DNA of 50,538 nt, taken from assembly GCA_024763275.1 (NCBI GenBank), contig JANTFT010000013.1, forward strand, positions 1-50,538, written 5' to 3'. The DNA comes from Anaerolineales bacterium (GTDB lineage Bacteria; Chloroflexota; Anaerolineae; Anaerolineales; UBA11858). The position numbers were made by a program, and so were the translations under genes. This document shows positions 32,664 through 40,578 of this stretch, in pieces. The notes beneath the pieces were generated by a model that was not told the DNA's origin, did not search any database, and saw only the letters and a program-made list of their open reading frames with translations. Positions within the stretch are counted from its first letter, which is position 1. Each line of letters begins with the position of its first letter.

Positions 32664-34136
32664 CTAGCGGGGCAAGGGAGGGACAACATCCACAATAACA
32701 TCCCGATTGGCATCCAGCTCTCCGGGGGCGATCTTATCAGCCGTCAGGAAGATAGCAGAATTTCCATGACAGCTTTCACAGGATTCTGCCTGAGGTGTAT
32801 TGCGCTGGATATTATGGGGCGTGGTATACACCCAGGTCTCCCTCCCATTGAAGTTGGAAACCATTCCGACCTCATAGTAATCAAAACTCGTGGGAGAGAT
32901 GGGCACATGGCGCACTGGCACATACTCATAAGGCCGGGCATAACTCTGCAGGGGATTCTTCCCGATGTAAAAGCCCAGATAGGATCCCTCAGTCGCAAAA
33001 ACAGGGTTCCCTGTAGCCTCACTGATAGAGACGTGGCAGCCATCACAGCTGGTATAGGAAACAGAATGGCAAACCTGGCAGGACAGGATCCCGGGATGCT
33101 GTTCGTGCATTGTGATCCCGTCATTCCCTGCCGCCACCGAGGCATGGCAGCTCTCACAGCTGGGAATCTGCAGGCCGTCATAGCGGTGGTCCTCAGGGGC
33201 CACCTGACTGTCCATTGGCCCTTCATGGCAATCCTGGCAATTGGCAGTCAAGCCGTGCATCTCATGGCCGGTATGGCAGTCTGTACAGGTCATCCGCCCC
33301 TGCCGGAAATGTACGTCCGCTTTCAAGCCATCGTGTTTGCCCATGTATTCATTTCCCACCCGGCTGCCATGACAGGCTGTGCAGTTGTTAGTCATGGAAG
33401 GCTCAGCCTCAAAGACATGGCCGGAGATAAAACCTCCGCCAACGGAAGTTGGCCGGCTGACATGGCAGTCTCCGCAGGAGGCATGACAGCTGGTGCAGTG
33501 ATTGCCGAACATCTCTTCGGCATGGGGATCGTCAGCAGACACTCCCCGGGTTTCCAAAACAGTCCAGTACCCGGCCAATGTGGTATGCAGGTTGGTCTTT
33601 GCCGCTGAAACCAGATCAGGGTGACACTCACCACAGGCCGCTTCCGGGTTATCGCTGGGATAAGCGATCAGGTCAGTATGGGCAGTTTCCTTATCCGCTG
33701 ATTGTTCTCCTTGATGGCAATCCTGACAGGCAATCTTGCCATGCACCGAGGATGAAAAGGCTTCTCCATCAATCAGGGCTTTTTCCCAAGGCTCCAACGG
33801 AGCCACCTCTCCCCCTCAACCTTCGCCGGAGTTTTCACTCTCCACCACTTCAACCTTGTCTGCCGTGTCCATCAATGCCTGCTGATCCTCATGGCAGGCC
33901 AGACACTGGTTTGACTGTTCAGTGTCACTATCCTGCGCAGCCAACTCGGAAACCGCAGTGGGCTGCGGACTGGCGGTGGCAGCAATCTGTGTTACCGTTG
34001 CCTCAACCTCCGGCTGGGTATCTGTTTGCCGATTGGCAGCCTGACAGCTGACAGCGCCAATCAGCAACAAAACGCCCAGGATCAGCAGATGGAAATAGCG
34101 CACTCTGGAGATCAACCTTTGCAGTGTTTTGACCAT
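32664..34136 (-). CDS. Dodecahaem cytochrome c lipoprotein with in-frame UGA (candidate selenoprotein)
   Basis: Two open frames, 34136-33816 and 33806-32664, are in the same frame and are separated by one TGA at 33818-33816. Read through, they give a 490-residue protein. It has a signal peptide with probable lipobox (AVSC, Cys 31) and one haem motif before the UGA (CLACH, residue 78), then residue 107 encoded by UGA in SGEG-x-GGEV. Eleven more CxxCH motifs follow, making 12 c-type haems. The second part has no signal peptide, so alone it could not be exported and matured. A SECIS-like hairpin follows the UGA. The start has AAGGTGAG 6 bases upstream. It is divergent from the octahaem cytochrome operon. 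Without recoding it would be a broken gene. Confidence 0.75.
33790..33818 (-). promoter_or_regulatory. SECIS-like hairpin directly after the in-frame UGA
   Basis: On the minus strand, 17 bases after the TGA the loop of a perfect 6-bp stem begins: GGCTCC (33804-33799), loop GTT (33798-33796), GGAGCC (33795-33790). Bacterial SECIS elements lie within the coding region with the apical loop about 16-37 bases after the UGA and a G in the first loop positions, usually followed by U, for SelB binding. All of these rules are met. The stem below the apical hairpin is weak. Confidence 0.6.
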
Positions 34137-34180
34137 ATTGCTCTCACCTTGATCCGCTTGTTAAATTTTTCACGTGGCGG

Positions 34181-34198
34181 ATTATAACACCAATTATA
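34181..34198 (-). promoter_or_regulatory. Two TATAAT elements before the UGA-containing cytochrome gene
   Basis: On the minus strand TATAAT occurs at 34198-34193 and 34186-34181, 12 bases apart, 45 bases upstream of the start codon. No convincing -35 box is seen, as expected for an activator-dependent promoter. Pattern only. Confidence 0.35.
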
Positions 34199-34250
34199 AG
34201 CATTTACCATGCAAATATACGTTCAGAATAGGTTTATCTTATCGGTTTTG

Positions 34251-34273
34251 CTTATCTTCTACATAAGTAGAAG
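34251..34273. promoter_or_regulatory. Overlapping palindromes (LysR-type box) in divergent cytochrome promoter region
   Basis: CTTAT-N7-ATAAG (34251-34267) has the T-N11-A form of a LysR binding site. Overlapping it is the perfect palindrome CTTCTAC-ATAA-GTAGAAG (34256-34273). Two TATTGAT direct repeats 13 bases apart (34291, 34304) follow. The region lies between the two divergent multihaem cytochrome genes, with LysR genes on both sides at 29.7 and 37.6 kb. Confidence 0.45.
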
Positions 34274-34374
34274 CTATTCAGATAACGGATTATTGATAAC
34301 TAATATTGATGAAATTGTGCTAACATTCACAAGTGAAGCTATTGGCTAAACCTACTTGCGAGAGGGATTCAATT

Positions 34375-35397
34375 ATGAAGAGACGTAAAATTGCACCTGC
34401 TCTTATTTCCGGACTGCTCGTTGGGTTATTGAGCATGTCTTTGTTCGCCGGGCTGGTATATGCTTCACCACCCACCCAAAGCGATGACCCTGAACCTCAG
34501 ACTTTAAGCGATGATGACTGCCGGGATTGCCATCTAGACGTGGCGGACAACTGGGCTCACAGCCCCCACGCCCACGCCTATGATGATACCAATTTTCAGC
34601 AGGAGTGGATCGGGTTGGGCAGCCCGGATAATTGTTTAGCCTGCCATACCACCAATTACATTGCCTCCACAGGTGAATATGACACGGAAGGCGTTTCCTG
34701 TAAGTCCTGCCATGGCACAGCGACAGTCAACCACCCCCCGGAGATCGTTCCTACCAAAGCAGACACGGAATATTGTGGTTCCTGCCATACAACCACTCTC
34801 AGTGAATGGCGGAAGACCGGACATGCTTCTGCGGATGTTGGCTGCATGGACTGCCATGAACCTCACAGCCAGAAAGCGCTTTTTGAGAATCCCGACGATC
34901 TGTGCATCAACTGCCACCAAGGCGAGATGGAAGAGTACTTGAATGATCAGCATTTGCAGAAGGGCATCGGCTGTGTGGACTGTCATGCCCTGGTTATCCC
35001 CCCAGATGTTGCCCCAGAAGACGGCATTGTCCCCACCGGCCATACCTTCAACATCACCCCTGAAACTTGTGTTGCCTGCCACACCGATGCCCTGCACGCT
35101 GGGTTCAGTTTGCCCGGTTACGAGAATGGAGCTTCCAGCACAAGTAATGGCCAGGCTGAGGGCGGAGAAGCGGGGGCAGAATCCGGTGGTGCCAGACCTC
35201 TAGACATATCTGCTACTGAATCTCAAGTGAGCTCTGAGCAGCAAGTCCAGGCTCTGGAGACTGCCCTGGCCAGCAGCCGGGTGACCAGCCTCTTCCAGGG
35301 CGCGGTGATCGGTCTGGTTTTAGGCGGAAGCACGGCCTGGATTGTCGGGCAGAATCTTCGCCGCAAATCGGAGGAGGATGAAGATAATGATCTTTAA
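34375..35397 (+). CDS. Octahaem cytochrome c with C-terminal membrane anchor
   Basis: A 340-residue exported cytochrome. A signal peptide (to about residue 30) is followed by eight CxxCH haem motifs (CRDCH, CLACH, CKSCH, CGSCH, CMDCH, CINCH, CVDCH, CVACH) in the first 240 residues. Then come a Gly/Glu/Ser-rich linker and a C-terminal membrane helix (GAVIGLVLGGSTAWIVG) with a basic-acidic cytoplasmic tail. The ATG at 34375 has GAGAGGG upstream; an earlier start at 34333 is not required. It overlaps the ferredoxin gene that follows and probably takes electrons from the ferredoxin/NrfD pair. It is too short to be MccA or NrfA and has only CxxCH motifs. Confidence 0.85.
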   Translation: MKRRKIAPALISGLLVGLLSMSLFAGLVYASPPTQSDDPEPQTLSDDDCRDCHLDVADNWAHSPHAHAYDDTNFQQEWIGLGSPDNCLACHTTNYIASTGEYDTEGVSCKSCHGTATVNHPPEIVPTKADTEYCGSCHTTTLSEWRKTGHASADVGCMDCHEPHSQKALFENPDDLCINCHQGEMEEYLNDQHLQKGIGCVDCHALVIPPDVAPEDGIVPTGHTFNITPETCVACHTDALHAGFSLPGYENGASSTSNGQAEGGEAGAESGGARPLDISATESQVSSEQQVQALETALASSRVTSLFQGAVIGLVLGGSTAWIVGQNLRRKSEEDEDNDL

Positions 35398-36238
35398 GAA
35401 AAAAAGACCTGCCAAGCAAAAACCAGCAGGTAAAAAACCGCTGGTCTCCCGCAAGGAATTCCTGGGGATAGCCGGCGCTACTGGAGCCGCTGCGCTGGTC
35501 ACCCAGCTGATCACGACCGGGCCGCTCTCACCAGAGGCGATAAAAGGTATCGGGGAAAGAACCCACGGTGCCGAAGATGGGAAATCCAAACACAAATGGT
35601 CCATGGCCATCGATCTCAGTAGCTGCATAGGCTGCCAGTATTGCGTCTGGACCTGTCAGGCTACCAATGATGTCCCGGACGATGATATGCGCTGGAATAT
35701 CGGCTTTCCCGAAAAAACTGAAACTGGGTCTGATTTCTTTATGACCCGTCCCTGCCTGCATTGTGAGGAGGCCCCCTGTGTCAAGGTCTGCCCGGTAGGA
35801 GCAACCTGGATCCGGGCTGACGGCATTGTTGCCATGGACTACAATCGCTGCATTGGCTGCCGCTATTGTGAGGTAGCCTGCCCATATGATGTCAGGCGGT
35901 TTAACTGGAAACCATCCACCGCAAAGAATAATTATCAACCCACCTGGGGATCCCCAGAGATAGAACGCCGCGCTCGCGGTGTGGTAGAAAAATGCACCTT
36001 CTGCAACCAGAGAATTGACCGCGGAATTGAATTTGGATTAACCCCGGGAATCGACCGGGAGGCTACTCCTGCTTGTGTCAATATCTGCCCGGTAAATGCC
36101 CGCGTGTTTGGCGATCTCAACGATCCCGAAAGCCCAATTTCCATATTCTTGGCCGAGAACGATACCTTCCGGCTCCGGGAGGATTTTGGTACCGAACCCA
36201 AGGTCCATTATGTCCGCCCCGAAAAGGAGAATGCCTAA
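35387..36238 (+). CDS. Four-cluster ferredoxin subunit (NrfC/PsrB/DsrO type) with Tat-like signal
   Basis: A 283-residue iron-sulfur protein. The N-terminus has a Tat-like SRKEFLGIAG motif (one Arg is Lys) and a hydrophobic stretch. Four [4Fe-4S] cysteine groups follow: CIGCQYCVWTC, CLHCEEAPCVKVC, CIGCRYCEVAC and CTFC with CVNIC. It connects the NrfD membrane subunit to the octahaem cytochrome. GAGGAGG at 35371-35377 places the start at 35387; the ATG at 35378 directly abuts the GAGGAGG. It overlaps the upstream gene by 11 bases. No molybdenum catalytic subunit is encoded beside it. Confidence 0.9.
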   Translation: MIFKKKRPAKQKPAGKKPLVSRKEFLGIAGATGAAALVTQLITTGPLSPEAIKGIGERTHGAEDGKSKHKWSMAIDLSSCIGCQYCVWTCQATNDVPDDDMRWNIGFPEKTETGSDFFMTRPCLHCEEAPCVKVCPVGATWIRADGIVAMDYNRCIGCRYCEVACPYDVRRFNWKPSTAKNNYQPTWGSPEIERRARGVVEKCTFCNQRIDRGIEFGLTPGIDREATPACVNICPVNARVFGDLNDPESPISIFLAENDTFRLREDFGTEPKVHYVRPEKENA

Positions 36239-37468
36239 ATGCTGAAACTTGATATCTCCATTCCCAAAGAAGGACGCCAGCGTGTCTGGTGGATCTGGAT
36301 CGGGGTACTGGGTCTGCTGCTGGCAGTGGGTCTGTTTGGCGCCATCCGGGTTCTTGTCAAAGGCCTGCAGGTCACCGGCCTTTCAGACCAGGTGCCCTGG
36401 GGTCTCTGGATTACCCAGGACCTGAGCTCGATCGCTACCGGTGCAGGAGCTTTCACCTTTTCCGCGATCGTTTACCTGTTCCGGATTAAGAAATACCGGC
36501 CGATCGCCCGGGCCGCAGTGTTTGTAGGTTTTCTGGGGTATTCCTCAGCCATGCTATCGCTGGCAATGGACATCGGACGGCCGGACCGCTTCTGGCATCC
36601 GCTGGTCTTCTGGAATGTCCACTCTGTCCTGTGGGAAATCACCTGGTGCGTGATCCTCTACTCGACTGTTCTGATCCTGGAGTTCCTGCCCATCCTGTTT
36701 GAAAACTCATATTTTGACCGCTGGCCAAAACTCAGGGTATATGGAGGCATGATCCATAAAGCCGCTCCTATCTTTGCCGGTATCGGCCTGGGACTCTCGC
36801 TTCTGCATCAATCTTCCCTGGGAGCTACCTACGGTGTGCTTTCCGGCCGGGCTATCTGGTACAAGCCTTCTCTTCCTGTGATGTTCATCCTCTCAGCAGT
36901 GGCGGGCGGAATTTCTATGACCCTGCTGCTGACTGTGCTGGTCAGCAAACTGACCGGCCGCCAGATCATTACCGAAGAACTGCGCAGTGATATCTCCCGC
37001 CTGGCAGGTTTTGCGCTGCTGGCTTATCTGTACCTGAAACTCTGGGACTGGGCAGCGACCTCTTACTACAGCCATTCCCCTGGAGCAACCCAAGCCCTGG
37101 CTTTGCTGCAAACCACCACCCCCTACACCCGTACCTTCTGGTGGATTGAAATCGTCATAGGCGGTATTCTACCTGCGCTAATCCTCTTTACCGACCGCTT
37201 CCGCAAAAACGATCGATACCTCCTATTCGCTCTGGCAGCAATCGTAGTCGGAGTCACAGTCAACCGCTGGAACGTAACTCTTTCAGGGTTGGTAGCACCT
37301 CCCCACTGGTCACCTGGTGTGCTGGGCCGGATCATTTCAGCCCCCTACCTTCCAACCTGGAACGAGATCATCGTTTCCCTGGGCATCATAGCCTACGCGC
37401 TGCTGACTTTTAGTTTTGGGGTGAGGTATCTTCCAATCTTTCCAAGAAAAGATGAGCCATCTCACTGA
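36239..37468 (+). CDS. NrfD/PsrC-type menaquinone-interacting membrane subunit
   Basis: A 409-residue membrane protein with about ten helices of the polysulfide reductase NrfD family. It starts within one base of the ferredoxin stop (TAAATG). It oxidises or reduces menaquinone and exchanges electrons with the ferredoxin subunit. The three-gene set octahaem cytochrome-ferredoxin-NrfD resembles respiratory modules such as Qrc, Hmc and Mcc but lacks their catalytic subunit, so it may simply connect the menaquinone pool to extracytoplasmic cytochromes, including the UGA-containing one and OTR nearby. Confidence 0.9.
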   Translation: MLKLDISIPKEGRQRVWWIWIGVLGLLLAVGLFGAIRVLVKGLQVTGLSDQVPWGLWITQDLSSIATGAGAFTFSAIVYLFRIKKYRPIARAAVFVGFLGYSSAMLSLAMDIGRPDRFWHPLVFWNVHSVLWEITWCVILYSTVLILEFLPILFENSYFDRWPKLRVYGGMIHKAAPIFAGIGLGLSLLHQSSLGATYGVLSGRAIWYKPSLPVMFILSAVAGGISMTLLLTVLVSKLTGRQIITEELRSDISRLAGFALLAYLYLKLWDWAATSYYSHSPGATQALALLQTTTPYTRTFWWIEIVIGGILPALILFTDRFRKNDRYLLFALAAIVVGVTVNRWNVTLSGLVAPPHWSPGVLGRIISAPYLPTWNEIIVSLGIIAYALLTFSFGVRYLPIFPRKDEPSH

Positions 37469-37617
37469 TCCTGAACCAGATCTACATCACGGATTATGTA
37501 CTTCAGAGGAGAGGCAGCGTTCTTCCCATTTTCCCCGGGGAGTTCAGATATGGGTTCAAGCAGAACAGGACAGGACACTACATTTAAAAAGAGACATTGG
37601 CCTGGGTTATAATAACA

Positions 37618-38577
37618 ATGAATACTGAGCAATACCCAAAAATAATCTCAGATATAGCCATGCTAGATGCCCACCAGTTAAACGTGTTCCTAGTCGCTGC
37701 AGAAACCCTCAATTTCACCCAGGCAGCGGAACGCCTTCACATGAGCCAGCCCAGTGTCAGTCAGCACATCCGCGCCCTGGAAAAGCATTTTGAGGAAGAA
37801 CTTTTCATCCGCCAAGGCAGATCGCTGATCCTCTCGGATGCCGGCCGGGTGCTGTTTCCCCTGGCCCAGCAATTTATCAAACAGAGTACCCGCATCAATG
37901 AAGCCATGTCTTCCCTGAAAGGGCAGATCAAGGGGCGCATCAAAATTGGCTGCAACTCACTCTCTGGAAGGTATATCCTCCCCATCCATTTTGCCAAGTT
38001 CCATCAGCTTTACCCGGAAGTGACCATATCCTGCCGGACAGACCACCGCTCTAATCCTCTAGATGCCCTGCGTAGTGGCGATCTGCATTTTCTGTTTACA
38101 AACCAGGGGCAGGCCTACGAGCCTTGCTTTCAGGTCAAAAATCTGCTTACAGAAGAAATCGTCCTGATCGCGCCCCTGAATCATCCCTGGACAAAAAGAA
38201 AGGCAATCGATCCAGAAGAATTGCTTGAGGAAACCTATATTTTACCAGGAGAAGATACCGACACTTACCTGAAAGTGAACTCTGCCCTGGCTACCAGGAA
38301 CCTCTCTCTGCTTCAATTGAATTCCTTTCTGACTTTGAGCAATCCCGAAGCCATTGTCCTTTCAGTTGAAAATGGTCTGGGTCTGAGTTTCAGCGCTAGA
38401 ACCATTGCTACTACAATCGGTCGGGTAGCAATCATCCCCATCAAAGGCTTGAACGTTCCGGTCTACGCAACTATCGTACGGGATAAAACCCAGCTTTCCA
38501 CAGCCGCCCGGGATGCTTTCTGGGAACATATGGTCACATCTGGCGACGAACTCCAAAAAATAGCTCTTGGAGCCTAG
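37618..38577 (+). CDS. LysR-family transcriptional regulator
   Basis: A LysR-type regulator with helix-turn-helix NFTQAAERLHMSQPSVSQHIRALEKHF and a substrate-binding domain. The frame opens with TTG at 37597; ATG at 37618 (319 residues) and ATG at 37660 (MLDAHQLNVF, 305 residues) are the realistic starts, and none has a clear ribosome-binding site. TATAAT at 37608-37613 lies 4 bases before 37618, so a leaderless mRNA or start at 37660 is possible. It follows nrfD on the same strand. It is similar in type to the LysR gene at 29.7 kb, and both may act on the symmetric boxes at 34.25 kb. Confidence 0.8.
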   Translation: MNTEQYPKIISDIAMLDAHQLNVFLVAAETLNFTQAAERLHMSQPSVSQHIRALEKHFEEELFIRQGRSLILSDAGRVLFPLAQQFIKQSTRINEAMSSLKGQIKGRIKIGCNSLSGRYILPIHFAKFHQLYPEVTISCRTDHRSNPLDALRSGDLHFLFTNQGQAYEPCFQVKNLLTEEIVLIAPLNHPWTKRKAIDPEELLEETYILPGEDTDTYLKVNSALATRNLSLLQLNSFLTLSNPEAIVLSVENGLGLSFSARTIATTIGRVAIIPIKGLNVPVYATIVRDKTQLSTAARDAFWEHMVTSGDELQKIALGA

Positions 38578-38652
38578 GCGCTCATCCCTACCCCCCTCGC
38601 TTCCAGCTTCTATCTACATATTACCTCTTCAAGAATATCGTCCCGCAGACCC

Positions 38653-38713
38653 GTAACATGTCAACTGGTAATTCGTGACATTTGTCACCTGCTATCATTC
38701 GCCGACATGTTAC
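38653..38713. promoter_or_regulatory. Nested inverted repeats before the ArsR-OTR operon
   Basis: A perfect 10-base inverted repeat, GTAACATGTC (38653-38662) and GACATGTTAC (38704-38713), encloses a perfect palindrome GTGACA-TT-TGTCAC (38675-38688). All elements share a TGACA/TGTCA core. A -10-like TACAAT lies at 38711-38716. The ArsR start is at 38757. This looks like a set of operators for the ArsR-type protein made from the next gene, or for another dimeric regulator. Confidence 0.65.
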
Positions 38714-38756
38714 AATCTTCACAATCTAATGTATTCCTTTATGCGCATATATCAAA

Positions 38757-39113
38757 GTGGACAAGAAAGAATTATCACGACAGATCAATAAACTCCACGC
38801 CAGGATTTGTTCGGCAATCTCAGACCCCCACCGAATTCTACTGCTGTATGCCATTGCCGAGGAAACCCGCAATGTCAACAGCCTGGCTGAGGTTGTTGGC
38901 ATCAGTCAGTCGGCGGCCTCCCGGCACCTGAAGGTGCTCCGGGAACGAGGGATTATCCAGGCCCGGCGGGAAGGCCCCCAGGTGCTCTACACCCTGACAG
39001 ACGAACGCTTTATCCAGGCTCTCGACCTGCTGCGGGAAGTGATGCTGCATCAAATGGCCGAACAGGTTGAACTCGTCAATCAATCTCAAAAAAATGAAAA
39101 GGGAAGCTTATGA
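38757..39113 (+). CDS. ArsR-family winged-helix regulator of the OTR operon
   Basis: A 118-residue ArsR-type repressor with GTG start. The recognition helix is SQSAASRHLKVLRERGII and the wing ARREGPQVLYTLTDERF. Only one cysteine (ARICSAISD) is present, so neither a dithiol nor the classical metal site is evident. It overlaps the OTR start (ATGA), so it is co-transcribed with the cytochromes and presumably controls its own operon through the nested inverted repeats upstream. Confidence 0.85.
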   Translation: MDKKELSRQINKLHARICSAISDPHRILLLYAIAEETRNVNSLAEVVGISQSAASRHLKVLRERGIIQARREGPQVLYTLTDERFIQALDLLREVMLHQMAEQVELVNQSQKNEKGSL

Positions 39114-40561
39114 AATTCTCCAAATTCAGCTGGTTGTTTGGCTTGCTGCTGATCGTGGGTCTGATTGTAATCCCGATCATAATATTTTTACCTCGTGGTG
39201 ATCAACCCATCAGCGATGATCCCTGGGAAAATGTCCCTCTGAGAGTCCCCCACACCGACCATTCCGCCATCATTCAGGGGCCTTTCGAAACCGGCCAGGA
39301 TGTTACCCGTGCCTGCCTGGAATGTCACGAAGACGCGGCCAAGGAAGTGATGGCCACGGTGCACTGGACCTGGGAAAGCCAGCCCTATCAACTGGAAGGC
39401 AGGGACAGTGCGGTCACTGTTGGTAAAAAGAACTCCATTAACAATTTCTGTATTGGCATTCAAGGCAACTGGCCCGGATGTACATCCTGCCACGCTGGCT
39501 ACGGTTGGGAAGATGCCAATTTTGATTTCAGTCAGGAAGAGAACGTGGACTGTCTGGTCTGCCACGACAACACCGGACTCTATGTTAAAGGATACGCTGG
39601 AATACCGGTAGAAGAAGTTGACCTGCTCGAAGTTGCCCGCAGTGTTGCCGCCCCGACCAGGGAAAACTGCGGCGGCTGCCATTTCAACGGCGGAGGCGGG
39701 AATGCCGTGAAGCATGGCGATCTGGATGAAACGCTCTACTTCCCTCCCTCAAACGAGGACATTCACATGGGAGAAAACGATTTCCTGTGCACGGATTGCC
39801 ACCGGACAGAGAATCATAACATCATGGGCAGGTCGATCTCCGTCAGTCTGGATGATGCCAACCAGATTTACTGCACCGACTGCCACACAGAAGACCTGCA
39901 TGATGATGACCGCATTAACGCCCACATAGACTCGGTAGCCTGCCAGGCGTGCCATATACCCAACGCGGCGACCCGGGATGCAACGAAAATGTATTGGGAC
40001 TGGTCCACCGCTGGCAGCGACGAGATCGAAGAAAGCCTGCATACATATCTGAAAATCAAGGGCAGTTTTGTTTACGAAGCTAACTTCACACCGGTTTACC
40101 ACTGGTATAACGGGGAGGTCGCTGAACGTTATATTCTCGGCGATGTAATCAACCCTGATGAGATTGTTTCCATCAATCTGCCAGCAGGGGATATCAAGGA
40201 TCCATCAGCCAGAATTTTCCCCTTCAAGGTCCACCTCGCGAAGCAGCCCTATGACACAGTCAATAATATCCTCCTTCAACCCAAAACCTTCGGTGAAGGC
40301 GGTTTCTGGGAAGAATTCGACTGGGATCTAGCTCTGCAGCTGGGATCAGACATCGCCGGCCTGGATTACAGCGGCAATTACGGCTTTACAGAGACCGAGA
40401 TGTACTGGCCAACCACCCACATGGTCACAGCAGCAACCGAAGCCTTAACATGCGATCAATGTCATGGCCCTGATGGCAGAATGGATTGGTTAGCGTTGGG
40501 CTATTATGGGGACCCGATTGATTGGGGTGGCAGGTTCCAGTCCAACAGTTATCAACCGTAA
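39110..40561 (+). CDS. Octahaem tetrathionate reductase (OTR) family cytochrome c
   Basis: A 483-residue octahaem cytochrome anchored or exported by an N-terminal helix (residues 8-27). Eight CxxCH motifs begin at C69, C124, C148, C187, C227, C255, C278 and near 446. The surrounding blocks (ACLECHEDAAKEVMATVHW, GKKNSINNFC, CTSCHAGYGW, CHFNGGGGNAVKHGDLD) are those of the Shewanella OTR family, which reduces tetrathionate, nitrite and hydroxylamine in vitro. The physiological substrate is not fixed. Its neighbour is a heptahaem/cytochrome b fusion that can supply electrons from quinol. Start overlaps the ArsR stop. Confidence 0.85.
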   Translation: MKFSKFSWLFGLLLIVGLIVIPIIIFLPRGDQPISDDPWENVPLRVPHTDHSAIIQGPFETGQDVTRACLECHEDAAKEVMATVHWTWESQPYQLEGRDSAVTVGKKNSINNFCIGIQGNWPGCTSCHAGYGWEDANFDFSQEENVDCLVCHDNTGLYVKGYAGIPVEEVDLLEVARSVAAPTRENCGGCHFNGGGGNAVKHGDLDETLYFPPSNEDIHMGENDFLCTDCHRTENHNIMGRSISVSLDDANQIYCTDCHTEDLHDDDRINAHIDSVACQACHIPNAATRDATKMYWDWSTAGSDEIEESLHTYLKIKGSFVYEANFTPVYHWYNGEVAERYILGDVINPDEIVSINLPAGDIKDPSARIFPFKVHLAKQPYDTVNNILLQPKTFGEGGFWEEFDWDLALQLGSDIAGLDYSGNYGFTETEMYWPTTHMVTAATEALTCDQCHGPDGRMDWLALGYYGDPIDWGGRFQSNSYQP

Positions 40562-40578
40562 AAAGGACATCAGCTGAT

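Noticed and set aside
32664-33806. The downstream cytochrome part as a separate gene starting at GTG 33806
   Set aside because: It has no signal peptide, which c-type haem attachment requires, it is in frame with the upstream signal-bearing part, and the GTG sits within the SECIS-like hairpin stem. Re-initiation remains a minor alternative.
34375-37468. MccA sulfite reductase or NrfA nitrite reductase operon
   Set aside because: The octahaem protein is only 340 residues, has only CxxCH motifs and ends in a membrane helix; MccA has about 700 residues with an unusual haem motif, and NrfA has five haems including CxxCK.
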